A stretch of DNA of 34,937 bases from contig JADNRX010000539.1 of the NCBI GenBank assembly GCA_015501595.1, forward strand, positions 1 to 34,937, in the 5' to 3' direction. Made by a program: the position numbers and the translations under genes. Positions 9,835 to 19,167 of the stretch are shown one piece after another (position 1 is the stretch's first letter; each line of letters starts with the position of its first letter). Below the pieces are notes generated by a model. The model was not told the origin of the DNA. It was given only the letters and a program-made list of their open reading frames with translations, and ran no database searches. The stretch comes from Hymenopellis radicata. Lineage: Eukaryota > Basidiomycota > Agaricomycetes > Agaricales > Physalacriaceae.

Positions 9835-10892
9835 CGGTCCCAAGGCCATCGAGCCCGCCGTCCATCCACGGTGAGTATTTTGAGTTCTGTAACCTCTCAA
9901 AAACAACTCGTTTGTTCGAATCTGCCTTTGCAGATTTAAACAAGATCTTTCGATACATATGTTCTACAGTAAGTCCTTGTCCTTGTTCCGATTTTTGTTC
10001 TAAAAAATCTCATCTAGTCCGCCATGCCAATATCGAGTCGGCGGGATGGGTGGCGGCAGGGCGGGATGTCAGCACGCGGGCGGGTAACGACGCGACGAAT
10101 CGAAGATTCCCATCTATTCATGAATTTCGACGCGGTCTCAAGGCCATCGAGCCCGCCGTTCATCCACGGTGAGTATTTCAAGTTTTACAATTCCACCATT
10201 AAGCATTTTTGTTGGCCAGCCTCTACCTACGGCCTGGAGCACTCGTATGCGTCCTTCCAGGACAGTACTCGTGCTCCAGAGCGAACAGAATCATCTACTC
10301 TTTGTGCGCCCCGCGCGGTTTCTCAACATGACATTTGGGCGGGATGGTGGGCGGCGTGGCGGGATGTCGCATCTTGTGCCGCCAAACCTATGGATCATCC
10401 GAAGAGTCATATTTTAACTAAGCGATCTATAAAGATCTGGATCTACCGGAGCCGCCGTTCATGAACCGTTAGTATTTTGAGTTTCTGGATTTCACCTCTC
10501 CAGACCAACTAACTTTTTCTTATCCAGCTTGCTTCTGGAGATTCGAGCACTTGTACTCGTCCTTTCCTGACAGTACTCGTGCTGTTCGATGTATGTATAT
10601 CATCCATTTCACTCCGCATTGCTAAATTCAACACCATCAGGTCTGGGGCAGCATGGGTGTCGATGGGCGTCGGGACGTCGGGACGTCGGGTCATGGGGCG
10701 CGTAATGATGTGACGATTCAAACGCTAACAGCTTAAACATTTGATTCACAAAGTACGGGGACAGTCGGCTCCGCCGTTTTCTTATGGTGAGGCATCCAGT
10801 GTTTTGGTCAGGTTTATTACATCTCACTTCTCTCTTCACCAGTACATCCACGAGCACTCGTATGCATCCATTCCGGACCGTACTCGTGCTCG
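9835..10892 (+). repeat. Tandem array of ~300-bp diverged units with hairpin segments
   Basis: The segment AGGCCATCGAGCCCGCCGT recurs at about 9842 and 10140, with diverged versions at about 10438 and 10756, a period of roughly 300-320 bp. Each repeat is followed by GTGAGTATTT- or GTGAGGCAT-like donors and a CAG acceptor some 50 nt later, so units could be spliced. Three units carry a near-palindrome of about 40 bp (GAGCACTCGTATGCGTCC..AGTACTCGTGCTC at 10236, 10545 and 10853). GGCGGGATG..GGCGGGATGTC blocks also repeat. No conserved protein frame runs through the array. Confidence 0.7.
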
Positions 10893-11263
10893 TGCTGATG
10901 CATGATCTATATCCTGGTTATCTTAGTCTTATCAGCTTACAGACGAGAGGGTTTTTATGACGGTGGAAGGTTGTGAGATTGAGATTGAGGATATTGGGCC
11001 TTATCCCGCCGTATTCGTTGATGTAACCGGGGATGCTTTACTTACTTCAATAGTACTCAATACGAGTCGATTTTATCTGTTACTATTCCTTGTGTCTGCG
11101 TGTGATTTTGAGCTTAGATAGATCATTTTTGATTCCACCGGCGATCGCGGGCATGGGTGTCTGTGTCACGCTCTGCAGAGACATAACGTTGTGTCACGTT
11201 GACCGTTACTCTGTCCGCTTCCACCACGACGGTGGGACTGGCACTTCTTGCATGCTGAGAGCC
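10893..11263. other. Spacer without identified gene
   Basis: No coding exon, repeat or clear promoter element was recognised between the 300-bp array and the dyad cluster upstream of the transposase. Confidence 0.3.
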
Positions 11264-11400
11264 TGACGATCGTCAGCTCTGCTGCTCTGACAGATGTCAG
11301 GCAGCCATGCCGGGTGTCGCTGGAGGACCGGACGACTACTCGGGCTCAGATATTCATGGGAATCTGACGATTGTCAGTTCCTTCTGTCTGACGATTGTCA
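11264..11400. promoter_or_regulatory. Cluster of four TGAC-N4-GTCA dyads upstream of the transposase
   Basis: Dyads at 11264-11275, 11288-11299, 11365-11376 and 11389-11400 (core TGACGATTGTCA in the last two). They lie about 530-670 bp upstream of the transposase ATG. The first pair shares its surrounding sequence with the dyad pair in the non-autonomous element (8980-9015). Possible protein-binding sites, such as transposase or regulator operators; function is inferred from symmetry and recurrence only. Confidence 0.45.
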
Positions 11401-11407
11401 GCAGTTT

Positions 11408-11620
11408 TTCGCTTCTGCGGGACGCCACACCACCACGGACGACCGCTCAGGGCTTACCGCCCAGGGGAGGACCTCCTCGAACGTTCTGCCATCGATGGCT
11501 CCAGCCGTTATCTCGGATATTTCGCTTTTTTGGGACGCCACACCACCACGGATGAGCGCCCAGGGCTTACAACTCGCTGGAATGTTCTGCCATCGATAGA
11601 TGGATACATCGCCATTGGAC
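11408..11620 (+). repeat. 113-bp tandem duplication
   Basis: TTCGCTTCTGCGGGACGCCA at 11408 recurs with few changes at 11521 (TTCGCTTTTTTGGGACGCCA), and the following CACCACCACGG, AGGGCTTAC and TTCTGCCATCGAT words recur in the same order. Two imperfect units with period 113 bp in the leader region of the transposase gene. Confidence 0.75.
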
Positions 11621-11930
11621 GAGGTAGGTACCTTTTGGCCAGGTGTTCCTCATTTCTTCCTAACTTTCTGCCGTAGATTCTCATGCGCGCGTCTTGGCAT
11701 TTTCGTTGACAGCTTTTCGGTGATTACACTCTGCGTATATTTTTTTCCTTGCTAATAGCCTGCGATAATAGCATATGGTGCATTATTCGAGCACATGCAA
11801 ATGCTCAGCTTCATCGATTGCATCCCAAATCAGCAGTTCACACTGGTATGTCTTGTATGTTTTCCATTTCCGTTTTCTGTCTGACATGGTATAAAAGTTT
11901 GATTATGTCGAACTGCTCATTATCATCTCC
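11621..11930 (+). promoter_or_regulatory. Probable leader/promoter region of the hAT transposase
   Basis: AT-richer sequence, including a TATATTTTTTTCC tract around 11736-11749, leads to the transposase ATG at 11931 (context CATCTCCATGCC). No start site can be fixed by eye. Confidence 0.3.
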
Positions 11931-14900
11931 ATGCCTGCCAAACGCACTCGAGCTGACACTGTTACCGAGGGCGCTGCTCGTGGTGGGACCTCTAAGCCCG
12001 CTGCTAAACGCGGTCGGGGTGGCAGAGGAGCCAGAGCCACGCGTGCTCGTGGTCGTGCTCGCGGTGGTCGCGGTAGTCGCGGTCGCTCGCGGGCTACATC
12101 TCCGCTTGATTTCGACAAGGAGATCGAACAGGAAGTTGGTTCTGGGGACGAGGACGAAGTCGAAGAGTTTTCGAGTCGCCCTGCAAGCGAGCCGGAGGAA
12201 GACATCCTGGACGTGGATGACGACACCTCCTCTGTTGGCACGCTTGAGCCCATCGACGACGACGTTGACGAGGACAGCGAGGACCATTGGAAGGCCTTGC
12301 TTGGTAGGTTCTACATTAATCTGTATACACACGTACTAACTTATTCATTAGTGCGCAAGTCGAAACGCTGGACTTCCGCCATCTACGAGCATTTCTTGGA
12401 ACCTGTCGTTGACTATAACGAGAGGACCGGGAAATGGGGGATGCGCTTCATCTGCAAATAGTAAGTCGCGTAGTCTTGTATATTCTGCCTCATCTGATGT
12501 GTCTCAGCAACAATGAAGAGTTGATTCCCCGTCTTTTCACCGACACTAGCACCAGCAATCTGGTCCGGCATGTCCAGACGTGCAAGGCTCTTGTGGGTAA
12601 ACAGCCGTCGATCATCGCCTTCACACATGGTTCGACATACTCCCATGGGCGGCTTCGCTACCTTCTTGTCAAAGAAGTTGCCCTTTGCGCTCGCCCGTTT
12701 GCGTTCGCCGAGGACGAACCTTTTCGTGAAATAGTTTGCATGCTCATGCCCAACGCCCGTCTCATCTCCGCGAACACCCTCTCGAAGGACGTTAAGGAGG
12801 TGTACGACATTACGAAGGCAGTCGTTAAAGAGAAACTCAAGGTATATCCATTCCTTTCTGCCGATATCCTCAATCTAACTGTTGGCTATAGGCACTTCCC
12901 GGTCGCATTCATGTAGTCTTCGACGGCTGGGCCTCAGGCGGGAAACGGTCGAGCCAAGGTCTCAATGCGATTTTCTTCAATCCCGTGAAGACGGCCATTG
13001 ATAAAATCAATCTGGACATGGTACCGTAAGTGGTACACTTAGTCGTTTGGGTGAGACTAACTGCCGTATAGTCTGCATGAGCGACACACGGCTGGATATC
13101 TCGCCAAGCGCACTTACGAGTCCTTGGACGATTTCGAAATGCTGGCGAAACTTCTCGGTCTCTGTGGCGACAATGCCAACACCAACCCAGCAATGGTTCG
13201 GGAAATGGGAGAGATGCTACCATCAAGCAGTCCTGTGGGGAGGAAACCTTTGTTGGTTGTTGCGGGCATCAGATTGACCTGGGAACCAAGGTATGCTTTA
13301 TCGGCGCTTCGTCCTTGGTCTATTCATCTAACCCTTGACAGTCCGTCATGCGGCAATTCATTTCAAAGAAACTTATCAAGAAAGGTCTCGACGATTACGA
13401 CGTTACCAAGGACTTCGACGAGGAGGGAAACATTTATATTGACGACGAGGAGGACATGCCCACCCTCACCGACTTCTCGGCTATGGACGAGCAGGACCAG
13501 GATCGCGAGGCGGCTATCGAGGGTGAATTGGATGAGTTGATTGAGGCTTTGGAGGAGGTTAAACAGCTGTCGGAGGACGACCGGAAGATTGCGAGAGCAG
13601 CTGTCACAAAGGTATGTGCTACGTTCTATCTGTATTTCGGGTCTAATGTCTTCCAGATTATGAAGCTCGGTAACCGCGTGTTCAACAGCCAGGTCACGCA
13701 AGAGGCCCTCGCTGCTCAATGTGTCAAGGCGAAGATGAAGCCGAAGAAGATGATTCGAATGGTGGCCACTCGCTGGAACTCTCTCTTCCCCGTCCTCCAA
13801 CGTGCCCTTGAGCTGCGAGAGCCCCTTGATGCTCTATGCAAACTGCCGGAGTTCAACAAGGTGGCGAAACGGAAACTCAGGAAGTTCAAGCTCACCCCCG
13901 GAGAGTGGATTATGATTGAACAACTTAAGGACCTTCTCCATGTATTTACACCAATGCTCTCTGTAAATTTGTAGTCTAATTCGAGTTTTTAACAGCTTTT
14001 CGTGCAGGCTTCGAACCTGATCTGTCGTTCCAAGATTCCGCTGATCTACGAGACTATTCCGACGATGGATGCCTTAGTTGATGCCCTCGACAAAGTGATT
14101 ATCGACACCAAGAAGCTTGCCGTTATCCGTGCCGCCGCCGCCGCCGGTCGAGCAACCATCCTCAAATACTACGCCAAGACGGACGATAACATCATGATTC
14201 GAATCGGAATGGGTACGTTCGCTGTTTCCTATTCGTTGCTAGCTCTAAATCTATTTTAGTCATAGGGATGCCCACCGTAACGGCCGTCGCTTACACCCGT
14301 CGATCAACCGTTATCGGTAAATTTTGAACTCATCTTGCAAGACTACGGGGAACTTTAGGCCTCACAAGGTAGCCCATGGTAATAGCAATAAATGTCGGGT
14401 CAAGAAGAAACCAGAACGAAAGAGGGAAGCAAGAGCGAGATGATTCAAATTCTGAAAACACCCGTTGCCGTTACCCCATCAGGGCAAACCGTGGCCCAAC
14501 CGTATTTTGACTTTGGCAAAAGAATGGCTCCCGTACTCACTAGGCACGCTTGGGCACTATAATAACACCAGTGTTAGGTCCATTTTTGTGCTCAGCCGAA
14601 AGAGGTCCGCTGAGTAGAACGATCAGACAATGCGAAAAGGTGAAATTGGACCCGTCGACGGTGGGCATCCCTATTTAGTCATGATGCCTCGCTACAAAAC
14701 GTCGTACTTCGTGTCGCAGAACTGGCCGCAAGATTGGATCACCGCCGCTGTGGAACATGTTCGAGATGAATGGTCCCAACGTTACCGACCATTGGTACCG
14801 GCTCCGCCACCACCAGCTATTGCTGATCCGGTATGTTTTGTATTATCATTTATGCATCTTTATTGACCATCAAGTTATAGGCGGCGGCGGCGAATCCGTT

Positions 14901-15349
14901 TGCGCACATAGCAACCTTCGGACTCAATCAGACCGTGGACGTCTTGGAGGATTACCTGGCAACACCGCCAGTCGGAACTTGTGTCGATCCAGTCCGCTAT
15001 TGGGCGGCTCTACTGGATGTACCCGACGACAAGGGTAAGACCACGATGACAATGCAAGGAGCCTTGGCGCTGATGGCGTTGGACTTTCTGAGCATGCCGG
15101 GTATGCTTCGCTTCTTGATTCCATCTCATTCTTCTACTGATGATCAGTCTAGCTACATCGACAGATGTTGAACGGATGTTTTCGGTGGCCGGCTTAACGG
15201 TCACCAAACATCGTTTCAACCTTTCGGATGAGTCTGTTCGCGCCTGTGTCGTGCTGAAGGATTGGTTCAAGTCAGGCCTTGTGCCTATCGAGCAAGTAAT
15301 TCGGATTTTCAACGAAAAAGCCGCACGGAGAGGTAAATCTGATGAGTAG
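11931..15349 (+). pseudogene. hAT transposase, 11 exons, single-nucleotide frameshift
   Basis: Exons 11931-12303, 12352-12460, 12508-12841, 12892-13025, 13072-13290, 13342-13611, 13657-13941, 13996-14212, 14679-14830, 14881-15100 and 15153-15349. They total 2510 nt, one short of 837 codons. The N-terminus is an Arg/Gly-rich basic tail followed by an acidic stretch; then a BED-like finger (WTSAIYEHF, FICKY, NLVRHVQTC; one expected Cys not seen). Catalytic blocks: VVFDGWASGG, CGDNANTNPAMV, CCGHQIDLGTK, ATRWNSLFPVL, and the dimerisation region STDVERMFSVAGLTVTKHRF. In exon 5 the frame shifts by one between GEMLPSSSPVGRK and TFVGCCGHQ near 13242, as if one base were lost from an A run. All other joins are in frame. 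Without that lesion it would be about 836 residues, normal for a fungal hAT. It could be a sequencing error. Confidence 0.9.
14255..14681. mobile_element. hAT-type MITE inserted on a transposase splice acceptor
   Basis: The element proper is 14263-14673 (411 bp) with 16-bp inverted termini TAGGGATGCCCACCGT / ACGGTGGGCATCCCTA, flanked by the identical octamer TTTAGTCA at 14255-14262 and 14674-14681. Octamer duplication plus a TAG-starting terminus marks a hAT-type MITE of a different family from the host element. The duplicated octamer contains the AG of the host intron's 3' splice site, so an acceptor exists on both sides of the insertion. No coding capacity. Confidence 0.93.
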
Positions 15350-15384
15350 TAGTCGTTTATGTACAGTTTTATTACAATATTATG

Positions 15385-15570
15385 TAGCTTGATCCGCGAG
15401 TATTTGTGACTCGTAACTGACCCGGATCGTCTAGGAGTACTCGCCAAACTCGCGAGTACTCGACTCGTTTGACCCGCGAGTCAGCGCGGATCGAGTAAGT
15501 TCCGGATCACGAGTATGCCCTTTCGGCCTCGAGTACTCGGCTCTCGGATCGCGGGTCTGATCCGAGTATT
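15385..15570. repeat. Right subterminal repeats of the hAT element
   Basis: GATCCGCGAGTA, GAGTACTCG, GACCCGCGAGTC, CGGATCACGAGTA and similar words are packed between the transposase stop and the right terminus. The word set matches 5433-5590, supporting the pairing of these two ends. Confidence 0.65.
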
Positions 15571-15595
15571 ACTCGTTGAGGTCTCTAAGTCTGAC

Positions 15596-16129
15596 GGTCA
15601 AAGTTGAATATGCCAAACAATGAGGCGGCTTACGTTCTAGTTCTGGAGTACGTCGAGGGCGGCACCTTGCATGATTTCTACAAGTCCTTTGCATGCTCCG
15701 AGGACAACTCGGAAACATGGAATCAGCACCTTGGCCTGTATAAGAAAGTGGTGAGTATGTCAAACCTGGAAACCGCTGCACTTATCAACCCTCCGACTAT
15801 AGCTACACATATGCTTTGAGTCGTTGCAGACCATACACGACTGTGGGTTGGGCCATAACTACGTGCATCCACGCAACATCATCATCACACCGCCCGTGAA
15901 ACCGGACGACCAAGACGCCATCGGGATCCATTTCAGCGCCGTCATCGTCGATTTCAGATGTTTCAACCTGCTTGAGGAAAAGCGCGGTCAGAGGCGCAAT
16001 GACCAGACTAAGGAAATGGACAGAGCTAGGATTGGCATTTTTCTGGGAGGCTGCTGCGATAGCCATTGCGCTGTTGTAGAGGCTGCGGCGAAGGAGGCTT
16101 CGGAGAAGTCGAGAGACCGGGATAACTAA
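15596..16129 (+). pseudogene. Kinase-like C-lobe fragment, catalytic motif altered
   Basis: Exon 15596-15750, intron 15751-15802 (52 nt, GTGAGT..CTATAG) and exon 15803-16129. It encodes NEAAYVLVLEYVEGGTLHDF (hinge region of a protein-kinase fold), FESLQTIHDCGLGHN, VHPRNIIITPP (catalytic loop) and AVIVDFRCFN (DFG position). The catalytic-loop Asp expected two residues before HPRN appears as Tyr (HNYVHPRN), and DFG reads DFR, so activity is unlikely. Only a short tail follows, without the usual C-lobe helices. The 5' end stops at the right terminus of the hAT element; the N-lobe part may be 5264-5415. Confidence 0.6.
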
Positions 16130-16436
16130 ATTCGAGTTCTTACTCGAGGAGGAGGCTCTTCCCTTGGGGTGTTGGGGGCGCGCGGGTCTCAAACTCACGG
16201 GGGAAGACGTACTTTCCCCACATCGCTATACCATACAAAGTTGTAGATTAACTGTCGGGACACACCGCCTGAAGGACACTGTACCATACATTGTAGAATA
16301 ACTGTCAACATACAAGGGCAGTAAGCACAGCAAGGTTAGAACAAAGTCGCGAAAGAGCTGGAACACGGTAGAGCTGTCGGTGCGACTGTGTAAGGTATAT
16401 CCATTAATTCAATACGAAATTCATCCGAATAAGAAT
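16130..16436. other. Spacer with a short direct repeat
   Basis: ACCATACAAAGTTGTAGATTAACTGTC (about 16228-16254, shown in pieces: ACCATACAAAG, TAACTGTC) recurs imperfectly at about 16281-16305 (ACCATACATTG, TAACTGTC). No gene is recognised. On the minus strand this could be the 3' untranslated region of the decayed unit to the right. Confidence 0.35.
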
Positions 16437-18000
16437 GCTTACCGTGTCGTGATGAGAGCGTCGGGAGCTTCATCCTTCAATAAGGTCATCAACACACCCG
16501 GACGTCGCGGTCCAATTAAGGTATCCCAACCTCCCGCCCATGAATCGAGCCACATCTGGCGAATCCGCCGCACGCGAGGACAGCACACCCTACACCGCCC
16601 AGTCATACAGCCAGCTCACACACTCATCTAAGGAGGACATCAGATCAAGAACTAGTACAAAACTTAAAACCTTACCATTGCCTGCCTGATGAAGAGCTCT
16701 ACAGTTGATACAGACATGTCCGTTTCAAGCAGCGCGGCATAGTCCACTTCGACGGTGGGCAATCCTAAAGTCGATGATTCTTCAATGGTTAATATCAGGA
16801 AATTCGCACCAACTTGCTCAAGAAACTTACCGAAAACTAAGTTGAAGTGATACCCATAGGGATGAGACCGCCGCGCCGTCAAACAAGTAGCCTATCCGTC
16901 TTGTACAAGACGTCGATTAGTCGTTCTATATCACCGAGTTAGTACAGAGCATGAAGAGAACAAAATCGGCTTACCGTATCAACACCCAAGAACCATGGTC
17001 AGATACACCCGCCGTCGTCGACGCAGACGTCTGAGGCCATGGAAGGCATATCCCTCGGCGGTCTTGACTGAAGATGTCGCCGAGTGTAGTGAATACGAGC
17101 GTCCCACGCCGTCAAATAAGAAAAGGGATGCGTCGCATTAACGAGGGCACCGATTATAGTCGCAAGCCTGTCAGAGTCGGTTAGCGAGAGTCCGAACAGA
17201 ACAAAGAGCAAGGTCAACGCGCCAATATCTTGCCCAACGGGCCTGACAGCCAGGTCCTAGCGTTCTTCAAGTCGTCGGGGTTGAGAATCCCGACGTCGTG
17301 CCATTCATCGTGGTGTGTGGACCGACGTCGGGCGATCCGCGAGTCTAGACAGAAGCGATGTTTGAGATGAGGCCCGTATTGTCGGCGTCGACTCATCAAC
17401 GGATCCCAAGGTGTCTGAAAATGTCATTAGTACAAGGACATTCACGTCGACTTCGGAAAACTTACCAGAGACCATAACGATGGAAGAGACGCCGGCTAGA
17501 GGGCCTGACCTATGTCACACCAGGTTAGTTAAGAGCACCAACACAGCAAAGTCGGCTTACCGTGTCTGTAAGTCGTCCAATACGGACACCACTTGAATTG
17601 AAAACCCTGTGGATGATGAGTCCCGCATTAGACTGAATGGGATAGAACCCACCATGCAAAACCGTCTGCCCAACAGGACAAAACTTCACGGACGAAACCC
17701 GCCAGCCCGAACACGATCCCGACCCACACATACCCACGATACTAAACACCCGCCGTCGTCGACGCAGTGCTCTGGGATGAGAACGTATCAGATGTCAGGA
17801 AGACCAATAATGAGGGTGGGGCGAGTTATCCGCTGTGTCCAGAGAAGCGTCGCTCCCACCGGCGCGAAGCCAAATGGGAAAAGGACACGTCGCGAAGACA
17901 ATGTCTCGAGCGACGTGGAGACGCTGTTATAATCCCGGAGTCTGTTGGAATCGTTAGTGGGAGCCTGAACAAGAAATCACCAAAGTCTGCTTACCATGTA
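16437..18000 (-). pseudogene. Decayed tandem exon modules, membrane-protein-like
   Basis: On the minus strand four similar exon/intron junctions recur: donor GTAAGC at 16442, 16974, 17560 and 17994, preceded by ACG or ATG and in two cases followed about 50 nt later by a clear acceptor. Peptides at the junctions read VDT|VERLIDVL and GRLTDT|V; this resembles the TDT..RLI segment of multi-pass DUF6534-type proteins of mushrooms, but only weakly. The block ACCCGCCGTCGTCGACGCAG (plus strand) repeats at 17007 and 17749. Between junctions most frames are broken. I take it as remnants of tandemly duplicated intron-bearing genes; the family name is a guess. Confidence 0.4.
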
Positions 18001-18710
18001 AGGTCGAAACCCAAGGCGCGTCAGCGCTAATCCCAGCCTAAGCAGTCCGAGAACGGGATTGGCGGGAAAAGTTGCCTGCACAAGTCGCGTAGGGCTCCAG
18101 GCCGTGGCGCGGACGGTGCACATCTGTAACGCAGGATATAAATGGGGAAGGAGAATGTGGAATGGCTGCACGAACCGTGTAAGAACAAAGCGACTCCAGG
18201 CGGCCTACTCGACGTCTGGCAAAAGGGTGGTGAGTAACTAGGGCTGTAACCAGCTAGGGTGACGACGCACCAAGCGTGTCGTAGCCCAAGGCAATGTCCA
18301 AGTACGAGAGCTGCCTTAAGGTCCTCCACGCCGCGCTAGACAGCGCACACAAAAAATCTGGAAACAGTCATCAGCGAGCTAATCGTCGACGAGGCCAACA
18401 AATGAGACGTACCAGAGCAGTGAAGGCCAAGGAAAACGGTGCTGAGGGAGGGCGGCCGTAAGCGAGAAAATCAACGGTGATGGTGGGAAGGAGGAGACAT
18501 ACCTGTCACATGAGCAACCCCGTCACGTTTTGAACGCGTCGGGAACGCGGTAGCGAGAACGGCGGCGGCGACACAGAGAGGACTTGAGGGAGAAAGGAAG
18601 TATAAGTCTGAGGCAAAGTATGGACATGGAGAGCCGAGTAGGAGTAGTAGAGGAGGGAAGAATGGGAGAGAGGAATGATGGATTCTACCAGAATCCCATC
18701 GCCTTTTATT
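18001..18710 (-). other. 5' region of a minus-strand unit with TATA-like box
   Basis: Minus-strand AATAAAAGG (plus 18702-18710) is followed by a pyrimidine-rich tract (about 18640-18690) typical of fungal start-site regions, then intron-like pairs such as GTACGT..TTTCCAG (about 18361-18415). No long protein can be assembled. It plausibly drove the decayed modules to its left. Confidence 0.3.
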
Positions 18711-18725
18711 CCCATTCTCAACCCT

Positions 18726-19167
18726 CTAGGATCCATCAGAGACGTAAATAGATACGGGTAACCAACCGCAGTGATGCGCGACCGTCGGACCTAACGAAAT
18801 CTTTCCAATATTCGGGCGCATATTGCGCCGCCACATTATCTCGCTTCTTCTAGATTCGTCGCCTGCACATGAGACAGCGAAACAATTATCATTGCGAGAT
18901 TAGTACACTCGAATCTTGAGAGGTGTCAGACCTCAAGGCAAGCAGTGAACCAAAGCAAATAGAACTTACCTCCTCCTCTAAAACGCACCGTAGGCACTTT
19001 CCCGTCCTCAAAACAATCTTCCACAAGCTAAAGCGCTGGAATTAGATGCAGGGTCTACCCTTGATGGTCTGATGGGAGTCATGGCGGTGCATCCAGACCC
19101 GGAGATATTGAAAACTTACTGAATGTCTTTTCCACCCGCACAAAGACTTCGCGTTGCCAATTACATC
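18726..19167 (-). CDS. Possible 3' exons of an unrecognised gene
   Basis: Exons 19120-19167, 18970-19027 and 18726-18862 join in frame through introns of 92 and 107 nt with GTAAGT donors and TTTAG/TGCAG acceptors, giving LVEDCFEDGKVPTVRFRGG in the middle exon and a tail ending SIYVSDGS before TAG at 18726-18728. The introns are longer than usual here and no family is recognised. Upstream exons were not found, and the plus strand is also open over part of this stretch. Confidence 0.3.

Larger units (their letters stand above)
5416..15587 (+). mobile_element. Large hAT-type element carrying transposase and a second gene
   Basis: TAGAGACCTCAACGAGT at 5416-5432 and its exact complement at 15571-15587 form 17-bp inverted termini. 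Both subterminal zones (about 200 bp) share dense GGATC/GATCCG and GAGTACTCG words, distinct from the GACTCG-rich ends of the nested 8609-9744 element. The right half encodes an 11-exon hAT transposase. The left half holds a divergently oriented 679-codon gene. The only other matching termini in the window belong to the nested element, so 5416 and 15587 are the natural pair. Against this: flanking octamers (GTCTGGAT left, AGTCTGAC right) do not match, so the ends might derive from two elements or the flanks may have mutated. Removing the known nested insertions still leaves about 8.6 kb, long for a hAT. Confidence 0.6.

Noticed and set aside
9835..10892. CRISPR-like array
   Set aside because: Units are about 300 bp, diverged and eukaryotic in context; no short identical repeats with unique spacers occur anywhere in the window.
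11838..12332. Minus-strand and alternative-frame ORFs of 116-196 codons over transposase exon 1
   Set aside because: Produced by the GC-rich Arg/Gly codon repeats of the transposase N-terminus; only the 11931 frame joins to the finger exons.
13363..13800. 145-codon minus-strand ORF
   Set aside because: Shadow of transposase exons 6 and 7.
5407..15596. GTCTG present on both sides of the large hAT element as a possible target duplication
   Set aside because: The five matching bases are offset by one position relative to the termini and the full octamers differ; too weak to count as a target duplication.
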